A stretch of 48,807 bases of DNA, taken from assembly GCA_015163815.1 (NCBI GenBank), contig JAAOIJ010000120.1, forward strand, positions 1 to 48,807, given 5' to 3'. The notes under the pieces were generated by a model, which made no database searches, was not told the origin of the DNA, and was given only the letters and a program-made list of their open reading frames with translations. Made by a program: the position numbers and the translations under genes. This DNA is from Endozoicomonadaceae bacterium (lineage in GTDB: Bacteria > Pseudomonadota > Gammaproteobacteria > Pseudomonadales > Endozoicomonadaceae). This document shows positions 34,619-43,787 of this stretch, piece after piece; the first letter of the stretch is position 1; each line of letters starts with the position of its first letter.

Positions 34619-35836
34619 ATGATGCAGCAAAAATTTAGTTTTTTAAGGCGCTCCTTAGATAAAATAGCACCCGCTTTTCACAAAGGCGGTAAGTGGGAAA
34701 AATATTATCCTTTATATGAAGCAGTCGATACTATTTTTTATAGCCCAGACTCCGTAACAGTCGGTGCTTCTCATGTGAGAGATAGCCTTGATTTAAAAAG
34801 AATTATGATTACGGTTTGGCTGTGTACTTTTCCTGCTATGTTTTTTGGTATGTGGAATATTGGTTTTCAAGCAAATCAAGCAATATTACACAGTGCATTA
34901 ACACCCGATTTAGGATGGCTTTCTTTTTTAGGGATTGGCCATGACATGCATTCATTTGTAGATAATTTTTGTTATGGTGCCATGACATTTATCCCCATTT
35001 ACTGTGTTGTTTTTATTGTAGGTGGTGCTTGGGAAGTCTTGTTTTCTGTGATTCGTCGTCATGAAATTAACGAAGGTTTTTTTGTGACATCCGTCTTATT
35101 TGCATTAACTTTGCCGCCCACAATCCCTTTGTGGCAAGCAGCTTTAGGTATCTCTTTTGGCGTGGTAATAGGGAAAGAAGTATTTGGTGGTACTGGAAAA
35201 AACTTTTTAAATCCAGCTTTAGTCGGACGTGCTTTTCTGTATTTTGCTTACCCTGCCTATTTATCAGGAGAAACGGTATTTAATGCAGTAGAAGGTGTTA
35301 GTAGTGCCACCGCTTTGAGTTTAGCTCAAGATGGTGGGGTATCTGAAATTTTAGGACATAATATTCAATGGCTTGATGCATTTTTAGGAACTATTCAAGG
35401 ATCTGTTGGAGAAACATCGACAGTCGCTATTTTAATTGGCGGTTTGATTTTAGTCGGAATGGGTATTGCTTCTTGGCGAATTATTGTCGGCACCTTTTTA
35501 GGTATGTTAATTACCAGTTTATTATTTAATTGGATTGGTTCAGATACAAATCCAATGTTTGCCTTACCTTGGTATTGGCATTTTGTACTGGGAGGATTTG
35601 CCTTTGGTTTGATTTTTATGACAACAGACCCTGTATCTTCTGCTATGACTCATACAGGACGTTGGTTTTTTGGTTTATTAATTGGTTTTATGACGGTTCT
35701 GATTCGAGTGATTAATCCAGCTTATCCAGAAGGCATTATGTTAGCCATATTATTTGCCAATATTTTTGCACCTAGTATCGATTATCTTGTTATGCGTGCA
35801 AATATAAAACGTCGGGAGGCACGTCAGAATGTCTAA
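34619..35836 (+). CDS. nqrB: Na+-translocating NADH:quinone reductase subunit B
   Basis: Integral membrane subunit with covalently bound FMN, part of the sodium path. 405 aa (Vibrio about 415). The N-terminus FLRRSLDKIAPAFHKGGKWE and block LNPALVGRAFLYFAYPAYLS are family-typical. The FMN-attachment threonine is expected in SSATALS. PVSSAMTHTGRWFFGLLIG is the conserved late segment. About ten membrane helices. Its last 8 bases overlap nqrC. Confidence 0.97.
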   Translation: MMQQKFSFLRRSLDKIAPAFHKGGKWEKYYPLYEAVDTIFYSPDSVTVGASHVRDSLDLKRIMITVWLCTFPAMFFGMWNIGFQANQAILHSALTPDLGWLSFLGIGHDMHSFVDNFCYGAMTFIPIYCVVFIVGGAWEVLFSVIRRHEINEGFFVTSVLFALTLPPTIPLWQAALGISFGVVIGKEVFGGTGKNFLNPALVGRAFLYFAYPAYLSGETVFNAVEGVSSATALSLAQDGGVSEILGHNIQWLDAFLGTIQGSVGETSTVAILIGGLILVGMGIASWRIIVGTFLGMLITSLLFNWIGSDTNPMFALPWYWHFVLGGFAFGLIFMTTDPVSSAMTHTGRWFFGLLIGFMTVLIRVINPAYPEGIMLAILFANIFAPSIDYLVMRANIKRREARQNV

Positions 35837-36635
35837 ACAAGAATCCACTTTTAAGGTGATCAGCGCAACGCTATTATTATGTTTAGTGTGTTCTGTTTTA
35901 GTCTCGGTGACAGCTGTTTCACTTAAAACACGCCAAGATGCGAATAAACAACTGGAAATGGAGAAAAATATTTTAGCAGTTTCAGACTTAGTAGAAGATC
36001 CTGAAAATTTAACACGAGATCAAGTCGTTTCTATTGCTAAAAAATCATTGACACCACGCTTAATTGAGTTAAAAACAGGACAAATATATACAGGAGATGA
36101 TTTGAATGTTGCCACATATGATTTTAAAAATGCTTTAAAAGATGATCAATTATCTGATGTTTTACCGCAGAACCAAGATCCTGCCTCCATTAAACGAAAA
36201 GAACATTATGCTAAAGTATACTTAGTGCATGATGAAAAAGGCGATTTAAAAACGCTGATATTGCCAGTGAGAGGATATGGTTTATGGTCTACTTTATATG
36301 GTTTTTTAGCACTTGAACATGACTTAGAAACTATTCGAGGTTTAACTTTTTATGAGCAACAAGAAACACCTGGGTTAGGTGGAGAAGTTGATAATCCTCG
36401 ATGGAAAAAGCAATGGAAAGGCAAGCATATCTTTGACCAAGAAGGTCGATTGTCGATTCAAGTTGTGAAAGGAACTGTTCAATTGGATACAGCTAAAGCA
36501 AAGCATCAAGTAGATGGAATATCAGGCGCTACTTTAACAAGTCGTGGGGTAAATAATTTGATTAACTTTTGGTTAGGACCTCAAGCATTTGGGCCATTTT
36601 TATTCAATTTAAAGCAAGAGAAACGTAAATCATGA
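35829..36635 (+). CDS. nqrC: Na+-translocating NADH:quinone reductase subunit C
   Basis: Single-span subunit carrying a second covalent FMN. 268 aa (Vibrio about 257). An N-terminal membrane helix (VISATLLLCLVCSVLVSVTA) is followed by a soluble domain with GYGLWSTLYGFLALEHD, YEQQETPGLGGEVDNP and the FMN-threonine motif SGATLTSRGVNNL. It overlaps nqrB by 8 bases and nqrD by 4. Confidence 0.97.
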   Translation: MSKQESTFKVISATLLLCLVCSVLVSVTAVSLKTRQDANKQLEMEKNILAVSDLVEDPENLTRDQVVSIAKKSLTPRLIELKTGQIYTGDDLNVATYDFKNALKDDQLSDVLPQNQDPASIKRKEHYAKVYLVHDEKGDLKTLILPVRGYGLWSTLYGFLALEHDLETIRGLTFYEQQETPGLGGEVDNPRWKKQWKGKHIFDQEGRLSIQVVKGTVQLDTAKAKHQVDGISGATLTSRGVNNLINFWLGPQAFGPFLFNLKQEKRKS

Positions 36636-37291
36636 GTGATTCTACGAAAACATTAATACTATCACCTGTGTTCAGTAATAATCCCATTACTTTGCAAATT
36701 TTAGGGATTTGTTCTGCGTTAGCTGTGACAACAACGATGAGTACTAGTTTAGTGATGGCAGCTTCTGTCGCAGTTGTAACTGCTTTATCTAGTATGTTTA
36801 TTTCAATGCTGCGTCATCATATTCCTAGTAGTATTCGAATTATTGCTCAAATGGCCATTATTGCTTCTTTAGTGATTGTAGTCGATCAAATTTTACGAGC
36901 TTATGCTTTTAGTGTGAGTAAACAGCTATCCGTGTTTGTTGGGCTCATTATCACCAACTGTATTGTTATGGGTCGTGCTGAAGGATTTGCTATGAGTAAT
37001 CCGCCAGTTGCTTCATTTTGGGATGGCATTGGTAACGGTTTAGGGTATGGCGTTATTTTAATTATTGTTGCTTTTTTTAGAGAGTTGCTAGGGTCAGGAA
37101 AAATATTAGGTTTAACGCTTTTGGATACTGTCAGTAATGGTGGATGGTATGTTCCCAATGGATTAATGTTATTAGCACCTAGTGCGTTTTTTATCATTGG
37201 ACTTTTAATTTGGGGACTTCGTACGATATATATTAATCAATGTGAGACGCCTGAATATGTCATTGCAAATCAAACTAAATTAATGCAATAA
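36632..37291 (+). CDS. nqrD: Na+-translocating NADH:quinone reductase subunit D
   Basis: Membrane subunit, pseudo-symmetric partner of NqrE; a cysteine in each binds the intramembrane iron cluster. 219 aa (Vibrio 210). Contains GICSALAVTT near the N-terminus (cysteine present), TNCIVMGRAEGFAMSNPP and GNGLGYGVILIIVAFFRELL. Six membrane segments. It starts inside the nqrC stop. Confidence 0.97.
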   Translation: MSDSTKTLILSPVFSNNPITLQILGICSALAVTTTMSTSLVMAASVAVVTALSSMFISMLRHHIPSSIRIIAQMAIIASLVIVVDQILRAYAFSVSKQLSVFVGLIITNCIVMGRAEGFAMSNPPVASFWDGIGNGLGYGVILIIVAFFRELLGSGKILGLTLLDTVSNGGWYVPNGLMLLAPSAFFIIGLLIWGLRTIYINQCETPEYVIANQTKLMQ

Positions 37292-37302
37292 GGGTATCCG
37301 AT

Positions 37303-37911
37303 ATGGAGCATTATCTCAGCTTATTATTGAAAGCCATCTTTATAGAAAATATGGCACTTTCTTTTTTCTTAGGCATGTGTACTTTTTTAGCCGTATCTAA
37401 AAAAATGGAAACAGCTGTCGGTTTAGGTATTGCGGTTGTTGTCGTTCAAGCGATTACAATCCCAGTGAATAACCTGGTATTTCAGTATTTATTAAAATTA
37501 GGAGCCTTAAGTTGGCTAGGTTTGCCTGAAATTGATTTAAGCTTTTTAGGATTTATTACTTATATAGGTGTCATTGCAGCCATTGTACAAATTTTAGAAT
37601 TTTTTTTAGATAAATATATTCCTGCTTTATATAATGCCTTAGGTATTTATTTGCCTTTAATTACGGTAAATTGTGCTATTTTAGGAGGCACGCTGTTTAT
37701 GGTTGAACGAGAATATACATTTAATGAAAGTCTGGTATATGGCTTTGGTTCAGGTTTTGGCTGGACGTTGGCTATTATCTCTTTAGCGGGTATTCGAGAA
37801 AAATTAAAATATAGTGATGTGCCCAATGGTCTGCAAGGGTTAGGGATTACGTTCATTACTGCTGGATTAATGGCATTAGGATTCATGTCCTTTTCAGGCA
37901 TTCAATTATAA
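37303..37911 (+). CDS. nqrE: Na+-translocating NADH:quinone reductase subunit E
   Basis: Membrane subunit paired with NqrD. 202 aa (Vibrio 198). Family blocks: MEHYLSLLLKAIFIENMALS, FFLGMCTFLAVSKKMETAVG (cysteine present) and LPLITVNCAILGGTLFMVER. Six membrane segments. The ribosome binding site AAGGG lies 8 bases before the ATG; the gap to nqrD is 11 bases. Confidence 0.97.
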   Translation: MEHYLSLLLKAIFIENMALSFFLGMCTFLAVSKKMETAVGLGIAVVVVQAITIPVNNLVFQYLLKLGALSWLGLPEIDLSFLGFITYIGVIAAIVQILEFFLDKYIPALYNALGIYLPLITVNCAILGGTLFMVEREYTFNESLVYGFGSGFGWTLAIISLAGIREKLKYSDVPNGLQGLGITFITAGLMALGFMSFSGIQL

Positions 37912-37926
37912 AGAGGATGACTTAAA

Positions 37927-39159
37927 ATGAGTAATTTGTTTGTGATTATGCTTGGAATAGGCATGTTTACACTCATTGTATTATTTTTAGTCGGGCTAAT
38001 ATTAATAGCCCGTTCTATCATGGTCAGTGATGGAACTGTTAGTATTGAAATTAATGGTAATAAATCGAATCTTTTGCAAGTTTTATCTCAAGGAAAATTA
38101 TTACAAGCCTTATCAGCAAAAGGTATTTTTTTATCATCTGCTTGCGGTGGTGGTGGCACATGTGCTCAATGTCGTTGTAAAATATTATCTGGCGGAGGAG
38201 CACCTTTGCCAACTGAAACACCGCATTTTACACGTACTGAATTGCGAGAAGGATGGCGTTTATCTTGTCAGGTTCCAATTAAGCAGGATATGAATATTCA
38301 AATACCGGAAGAAATATTTGGTGTCAAAAAATGGGAATGTGAAGTACTTGAAAATAATAATGTCGCTACTTTTATTAAAGAATTAATTTTAAAATTACCA
38401 GACAATGAACAAGTTGATTTTCAAGCAGGTGGGTATGTACAATTAGAAATTCCTCCTTATTCTATGCAGTATCAAGACATTGATGTGCCAGATATATTTC
38501 GAAATGATTGGGATAAATTTTCAGTTTGGAATCATCAATCCATTGTGGATGAAACAGTTGTGCGTGCTTATTCGATGGCGAATTATCCAGACGAGCGTGG
38601 TATTTTAAAATTCAATATCCGTATCGCCTCCCCCCCGCCTGGAACAGAATACCCAGCAGGCAAAATGTCATCTTATTTGTTTAAATTAAAAGCAGGCAAT
38701 AAAATAACGGTTTATGGCCCTTTTGGCGACTTTTTCGCTAAAAAAACAGATGCAGAAATGATTTTTGTAGGTGGAGGAGCTGGTATGGCACCCATGCGCT
38801 CTCATATTTTTGATCAATTAAAACGCATTAAAACAAACCGTAAAATTACATTTTGGTATGGCGCGCGTTCTTTAAAAGAGGCTTTTTATACAGAAGAATT
38901 TAATCAGCTAGCAAAAGAAAATAAGAATTTTACATGGCATTTAGCTTTATCTGATCCACAGATAGAAGATAATTGGACAGGTTTAGTTGGATTTATTCAT
39001 CAAGTTGTACTAGATCAATATTTGAAAAATCACCCTGCACCAGAAGACTGTGAATATTATATGTGTGGCCCACCGATGATGAATTCCGCCATGATTAATA
39101 TGTTAGATTCTTTAGGAGTAGAATCTGATAATATTTTATTAGATGATTTTGGAGGTTAA
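37927..39159 (+). CDS. nqrF: Na+-translocating NADH:quinone reductase subunit F
   Basis: Electron entry subunit: it oxidises NADH and passes electrons through FAD and a 2Fe-2S cluster. 410 aa (Vibrio about 408). An N-terminal membrane helix is followed by the ferredoxin-like cluster motif SACGGGGTCAQCRCKI with the last cysteine in RLSCQVP. The FAD motif is RAYSMANYPDERG and the NADH-binding region FVGGGAGMAPMRSHIFD with YMCGPPMMN near the end. All cluster cysteines are present. Last gene of the operon; no clear terminator follows. Confidence 0.97.
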   Translation: MSNLFVIMLGIGMFTLIVLFLVGLILIARSIMVSDGTVSIEINGNKSNLLQVLSQGKLLQALSAKGIFLSSACGGGGTCAQCRCKILSGGGAPLPTETPHFTRTELREGWRLSCQVPIKQDMNIQIPEEIFGVKKWECEVLENNNVATFIKELILKLPDNEQVDFQAGGYVQLEIPPYSMQYQDIDVPDIFRNDWDKFSVWNHQSIVDETVVRAYSMANYPDERGILKFNIRIASPPPGTEYPAGKMSSYLFKLKAGNKITVYGPFGDFFAKKTDAEMIFVGGGAGMAPMRSHIFDQLKRIKTNRKITFWYGARSLKEAFYTEEFNQLAKENKNFTWHLALSDPQIEDNWTGLVGFIHQVVLDQYLKNHPAPEDCEYYMCGPPMMNSAMINMLDSLGVESDNILLDDFGG

Positions 39160-39318
39160 TATTTAGTGTTTTTTCTAAAAAAATCCATGCTATCTAACAA
39201 TTTTATTGTATTCACTAGATTGCAAATGAGAGAAGCAATCATAGATTTTAATGAATAATAGCGTTATTTCTTGATGCGTTAGATGAATGTTACGTCTACT
39301 ATATAGGAGTATTTCTCA

Positions 39319-39663
39319 ATGATTCAAGACAATGAGAATGAAAATGAAGCTGAAACTATTGATACATTAAAAAGCCGTGTTTACTCTAAAACACTATGGT
39401 TGCGAATATTTTATATGGCTTTTTTTTATATTTTAAGTCGTTTAGTATCTTTACTTATTGGCATATGCTGTATTCTTCAAACAATATCACGTTTGCTAAC
39501 CGGAAAGTTAATGATGCCAGTTTGGGATTTTACAGCTAATTTAAATGCCTATATGATCCAGTTAATTGAATTCTTAACCTATCGTAGTGAAGACAAACCT
39601 TTTCCTTTTATGGAATGGCCTAATCAAAATGCAGAGATGCATGTAAAATTAGATGCTGAATAA
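39319..39663 (+). CDS. DUF4389 family membrane protein (114 aa)
   Basis: Small inner-membrane protein of unknown function found in many gammaproteobacteria. The block LWLRIFYMAFFYILSRLVSL followed by two more hydrophobic stretches and the ending NAYMIQLIEFLTYRSEDKPFPF match the DUF4389 pattern. The N-terminus is acidic and cytosolic in character. AGGAG lies 9-10 bases before the ATG. It follows nqrF by 160 bases and may be its own unit. It converges with murB, with only 4 bases between the stops. Confidence 0.8.
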   Translation: MIQDNENENEAETIDTLKSRVYSKTLWLRIFYMAFFYILSRLVSLLIGICCILQTISRLLTGKLMMPVWDFTANLNAYMIQLIEFLTYRSEDKPFPFMEWPNQNAEMHVKLDAE

Positions 39664-39667
39664 AATG

Positions 39668-40726
39668 TTATGCTTGATTATAGATAGCATCAGGATATAT
39701 AGTGGGCTCAAGTGTTAATAAAATATTGAACTTTAAATACACTTGATCCACAACCCAGCTTGAAAAATCCAATAACTCTGTTCCATTCGCTGAGCCAGTT
39801 TGAATGAGTATCAACGCATGATCTGTATGTACGGCAATATTATTTTTTTGGTAACCTTTTAATCCACATTGTTCAATAAACCAGCCTGCTGACAATTTAA
39901 AGACGTTAGCCTTGACCTTATAGATTGGCATTTGAGGCGATTTTTTTTTTAATTGTAGTACTGTTTTTTGATTAACGATTGGATTTTTAAAAAAACTACC
40001 TGCATTGGGTTTTTTATTTGGATTGGGTATTTTTTGATTACGTATTGCACAGACAGCATGACTTATATCTTGCGCGCTCCAGTTATTATTTTCATAATGA
40101 TGAGAAAGATACTTTTTTAAAGGTGGGTAAGTGAGATTAGGATGGAATTGATGCGTCAAGTTTAAGATAATATGTGTAATAATAAAATCATGACGTAATG
40201 CATGTTTAAAGATCGAATCTCGATATTTAAATTGACAATCTTGATTGCTGAGCGTTCTCCAAATTTTTTTGCTAGGTTGATAGCCTATGACTTCATGTAA
40301 GATATCACTTAATTCAACGCCATATGCGCCAATATTTTGAATAGGAGCAGCACCAGCTGTTCCAGGAATAAGTGATAAATTTTCTAATCCATATAAATTA
40401 TTTTGAAGACTCCATTGCACAATTTGATGCCAAGAATAGCCTGCGCTTATTTTCAATAAAGCCTGTGTCTTATCTATATTGGCATTGGATATGATCGCTA
40501 TATTTTTCATGCGTAGCGGCATAATCACAGCATCGAGATATTCTCGAAAAATAATATTACTACCTGTTCCGATTGGAATCACGGGTTTATTTTTTTTTAA
40601 TGCAAAATTAAAAATAGTTGGAATATGGCTCTCGTGGTCAGCTGGATAAAAATAACGACATCGAGAAGATAGCTGAAATGTATGGTGATCCGATAAGTTA
40701 TAATGTTCATAATAAAGCTCATTCAT
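39668..40726 (-). CDS. murB: UDP-N-acetylmuramate dehydrogenase MurB (type I)
   Basis: FAD enzyme that reduces UDP-GlcNAc-enolpyruvate to UDP-MurNAc in peptidoglycan synthesis. 352 aa (E. coli 342). Motifs: IPIGTGSNIIFRE (FAD pyrophosphate loop), LSLIPGTAGAAPIQNIGAYG, FKYRDSIFKH (catalytic Tyr/Arg region), AGSFFKNPIV with the catalytic serine, and LTLEPTIY with the catalytic glutamate. All appear intact. It lies 11 bases after kdsB in the order ycaR-kdsB-murB also known from Pseudomonas. It implies that the cell still makes peptidoglycan. Confidence 0.95.
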   Translation of the reverse strand: MNELYYEHYNLSDHHTFQLSSRCRYFYPADHESHIPTIFNFALKKNKPVIPIGTGSNIIFREYLDAVIMPLRMKNIAIISNANIDKTQALLKISAGYSWHQIVQWSLQNNLYGLENLSLIPGTAGAAPIQNIGAYGVELSDILHEVIGYQPSKKIWRTLSNQDCQFKYRDSIFKHALRHDFIITHIILNLTHQFHPNLTYPPLKKYLSHHYENNNWSAQDISHAVCAIRNQKIPNPNKKPNAGSFFKNPIVNQKTVLQLKKKSPQMPIYKVKANVFKLSAGWFIEQCGLKGYQKNNIAVHTDHALILIQTGSANGTELLDFSSWVVDQVYLKFNILLTLEPTIYPDAIYNQA

Positions 40727-40737
40727 GATGAATGAGC

Positions 40738-41496
40738 TTAATTGGATTGGATGGGATTATTTAAATACTCGACTACTTTGTCTAAGTCCTGTTCGTTATT
40801 AATGCTAGGCGGTAGTGTATTAGTAGTAATATGATGAATATCATATCCGTACCATAAAAAACGTAAGAGTTCTATGTTTTCTGCGGTTTCTAAGGGAGAT
40901 TCAGGCCATTTATCAAATTGATTTAAGGCCTCGAGTCGATAAGCATGAAGATCGGTTAATTGATGATAAATAGGTGAATTATAGGCTTGATGATGTTCAT
41001 CTTGTAAGTAAGGAATGGTGGCTCGACTTAAATAGAGTATATTATTTTTTGCATTTGGAATCACTTTAATAATATTTGGATCTGATGAGGCTTCCGTTTC
41101 TTTTATCATGCAAGATAAGGCAGCAATGGATATATCTTGTTTTGATTCTAGTATACTCACCATTTTTTTAATCAAACTAAGTGGCATAAAAGGCATATTG
41201 CAAGGTAATGTAATGAGAATATCGGCAATAGGTATGTCGCTATTGTGAATCACTTCTTGTAAATGAGATATGCTTCCGAGTTTTCTATTTAATGTAATAT
41301 GTGCTATAGCACCTATTTTTTTTGCTAAAGAAGCAATTCTTTCGTCATTTGTAGCAATAATAATATTATCAGGGCAACTCTTAAGTGCTATTTCGTATAC
41401 ATGTTGTAAAATTGAGGTGCCATTTAAATCAAAAAGTGGATTCATTGATAATTTTGATGAAGAAAATCCAGCAGGAATAATAATACTGAAATTCAT
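40738..41496 (-). CDS. kdsB: KdsB homologue lacking the catalytic motifs
   Basis: By fold, length (252 aa; E. coli 248) and position after the Trm112-like gene this is CMP-Kdo synthetase, which activates Kdo for lipopolysaccharide. It aligns end to end: IIPAGFSSSKLSMNPLFDLN, LYLSRATIP, WPESPLETAENIELLRFLWY. Yet the active-site motifs are replaced. PARYASTRLPGKPL reads PAGFSSSKLSMNPL, the SGTERL block reads GSISHL, the metal-binding VQGDEPMI reads LPCNMPFM, and VDTPEDL reads INNEQDL. The frame is open, so the protein is kept, but it probably no longer makes CMP-Kdo. It may be a pseudoenzyme, a changed nucleotidyltransferase or an early stage of gene loss. Confidence 0.85.
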   Translation of the reverse strand: MNFSIIIPAGFSSSKLSMNPLFDLNGTSILQHVYEIALKSCPDNIIIATNDERIASLAKKIGAIAHITLNRKLGSISHLQEVIHNSDIPIADILITLPCNMPFMPLSLIKKMVSILESKQDISIAALSCMIKETEASSDPNIIKVIPNAKNNILYLSRATIPYLQDEHHQAYNSPIYHQLTDLHAYRLEALNQFDKWPESPLETAENIELLRFLWYGYDIHHITTNTLPPSINNEQDLDKVVEYLNNPIQSN

Positions 41497-41690
41497 GTGA
41501 TTTGCTCCAATGTATTATTTGAAGTCATAGGTTTTGATTCGTTTTTTAATAATATAGGGATGCTATTTTTGATAGAATACAGGGTATGACAAGTTTTGCA
41601 TTCGCAATATTGATCTAAATTAGCATCATAAGATAGCTCATGGTGACATGATGGGCAGGCTAATATATTAATTAAGGCTTCTGTTAGCAT
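41493..41690 (-). CDS. ycaR: Trm112-like zinc-ribbon protein (YcaR/UPF0434)
   Basis: 65 aa. LINILACPSCHHELSYDAN followed by CECKTCHTLYSIKNSIPILL is the family pattern; four cysteines (CPSC and CKTC) should bind zinc. The gene overlaps kdsB by 4 bases, the arrangement seen in many gammaproteobacteria, where lpxK usually comes just before. Here lpxK is absent and the upstream neighbour is an unrelated 550-aa gene. The precise role of the bacterial members is not settled. Confidence 0.9.
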   Translation of the reverse strand: MLTEALINILACPSCHHELSYDANLDQYCECKTCHTLYSIKNSIPILLKNESKPMTSNNTLEQIT

Positions 41691-41937
41691 TTTAAGACCT
41701 TTGGATTAAACTAAGCAACATATATCATGTTACTTCTTTATTCTGATAAAAAGCAAGTTTATTTTGAACCACTTTATCTATATTGTATCACTAGGTTTGA
41801 TTGAAAAAACAGAATAAAAATAGGGCCTGATGAGACAAGTCAACAGGATTGATTTTGGGTTAGGATAGCCTGTATATCACAGGCAAATTAGTGCTTAAAT
41901 GAGAGGCAATCATATCAGTATGCTATTGTTGATGATG

Positions 41938-43590
41938 CTATATGCCTTCATGATATATCATCAAATGATTTATGTTATAGTAATGGGTATGGGTATGGCT
42001 ATCACTTTCACTGATAACGATCAGACGTTGCCTTGTTTGATCGAACTGTAATGTTTTAATGAAACTATCATCTTTTAGTTTTAAAGCGCAAGTCGCTTGA
42101 GCAGGCTTTTCTCCAAAATCTGTAATAATACTATATCCTGTAGGATTACATTGTATTAATGTGTTTTTACTGGGAATAAAGCATGACAAATCGCCTAGTT
42201 TCATAGGACTACTTAGTTCTATTTTGTATAGGATAGGTGCTATTAGATTTTTTTCAAGAATAGCGATGGTTGTCAATAGCGTTTGTTCACAGTTCGAGAT
42301 AATGAACATCTCGGATGTAGGATGTAAGGATAAAATATAAGTCTTGTGAAGGTGAGCAGGTAATGCGTGTATATCAACAGACTGTATATTGAATTGACCA
42401 TAACTGAAGCTGATCGTGTGTTTTTTTAATATATAGCTATTATTATCTATGGCGTATAGAGTAAAGGCGTTGATACTTGGCTTGGATGCAAAAGTCTGAG
42501 TATTTTCAAGCATGAGCGTTGTCTCGTTAAAGTCTGCGAGGTTATATAGATAACATGCTATCTTATTGCTTTCTTGTAAGGTGATCATGACTAAATTGTC
42601 TTCTAGAGAAAAGCTTGTGGTAAGATCTAAAGGTTGAGGATTGTCTAAAAAGATAGTCTTTGCGCAGGGGATATTATCTTTCAGTGCTATATTTGTGATG
42701 TGATATCTAAATTGTTCATTTGTAATGATTATGATATTTTTTTTACTTTCATTTAATGTAATATTGATAATACGATTTCCTTTCATTTCCTCTGATGACA
42801 TCTGTTGCTTGTTTAGATAGATCGTAATATAAACTTTGTTTTTACTTTCTGTAAAAACAAAGGTCATATGATCTATAGTTAAGATTGTATGAGGTGTTAA
42901 GTGTGTTTCTATATGATCTAATGTATCCATGTCACCTGTTTTAATAGTATTTTGCGTCTCTATAGGTTCTATCATAAGAGGCGCTTGACTGTTTGGTATT
43001 GTATCAGTATCAGTTGTACTTTGATCTGTGTCTATTGCCATGCAATGATTTGGATTAGGTTGTATGCTGATATCCTTGAATCCAGAAGATATTTTTCTTT
43101 CATGCTGTAATAAGTTATTTGAGTTAACATAAATAGTTGTATGTAGTTGTTGTAATTTAATGGCTATTTGTGTATCGAGGCTTTGTATTGCAACTTGATT
43201 TAAAGAGGTATATGTTGTTTGCAAAATTGTTGTAAAGTCTAGATCCGAAGTGTATAACGCTTTATCGTCTTGTTTTTGATAGCAGTCAGTGCATGCTCTG
43301 TATTTATACTGCGAATGACAAAATGAATCGGTACGTAGCTCTTTGCAAAAGAAACAAAAATTCTTTTGATTTTCTAAAATAGATTGGATGAAGTTACACT
43401 GTTGAATGATTTTTTGGTTTTGCTGGTATGACTGCTTAGTATAATAAAATACATAATGTGTCTGGCGATAAGTTGTAAAGTTATAACTGAGAGTGTCGCT
43501 ATAGCTCAATATATTGTATGTAAGAAGAAAAGAAGCAAATATTATGAATAATAAGGCATGAATTTTATTCAATATGTGTTTTTTTAGCAT
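41938..43590 (-). CDS. Membrane-anchored protein with cysteine-rich zinc motif (550 aa)
   Basis: No family recognised. The N-terminus LLFIIFASFLLTYNILSY (residues 13-30) is a membrane anchor or uncleaved signal. Residues 79-103 carry CFFC, CH and CTDC in the spacing C-x2-C-x8-C-H-x7-C-x2-C, a likely zinc-binding knuckle with a distant RING-like look. An acidic Thr-rich linker follows (about 180-225), and then some 300 residues of short beta strands (for example KNKVYITIYLNKQQM, TLLTTIAILEKNLIAPILYK) that could form a propeller. A cysteine zinc knuckle just after an export signal is unusual. The gene stands alone; a TATAAT lies close upstream on the minus strand. A host-interaction role is a guess. 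Confidence 0.55.
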   Translation of the reverse strand: MLKKHILNKIHALLFIIFASFLLTYNILSYSDTLSYNFTTYRQTHYVFYYTKQSYQQNQKIIQQCNFIQSILENQKNFCFFCKELRTDSFCHSQYKYRACTDCYQKQDDKALYTSDLDFTTILQTTYTSLNQVAIQSLDTQIAIKLQQLHTTIYVNSNNLLQHERKISSGFKDISIQPNPNHCMAIDTDQSTTDTDTIPNSQAPLMIEPIETQNTIKTGDMDTLDHIETHLTPHTILTIDHMTFVFTESKNKVYITIYLNKQQMSSEEMKGNRIINITLNESKKNIIIITNEQFRYHITNIALKDNIPCAKTIFLDNPQPLDLTTSFSLEDNLVMITLQESNKIACYLYNLADFNETTLMLENTQTFASKPSINAFTLYAIDNNSYILKKHTISFSYGQFNIQSVDIHALPAHLHKTYILSLHPTSEMFIISNCEQTLLTTIAILEKNLIAPILYKIELSSPMKLGDLSCFIPSKNTLIQCNPTGYSIITDFGEKPAQATCALKLKDDSFIKTLQFDQTRQRLIVISESDSHTHTHYYNINHLMIYHEGI

Positions 43591-43734
43591 ATAAAAAGAA
43601 CCTGTATTATATTAAGGATTATCTTGAGTGAAGAACATGTCATATTTTTTATCTAAAATTAAGAGACATGTGCTATATCCATAATATGGAAGGATAAAAT
43701 TGTCTTCGTTATTTTATTCTAAAGCTTAAAGGAT

Positions 43735-43767
43735 AACCCCTAAAGATTTGATTTGCAGGGGTTTTTT
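43735..43767. terminator. Intrinsic terminator downstream of the DUF378 gene
   Basis: AACCCCT (43735-43741) pairs with AGGGGTT (43757-43763) over 7 bp with a 15-base loop. T tracts follow on the plus strand (to 43767); on the minus strand ATCCTTT follows. It sits just beyond the stop of the DUF378 gene and may insulate both sides. Confidence 0.6.
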
Positions 43768-43787
43768 ATCAGTTATATTCAATATGC

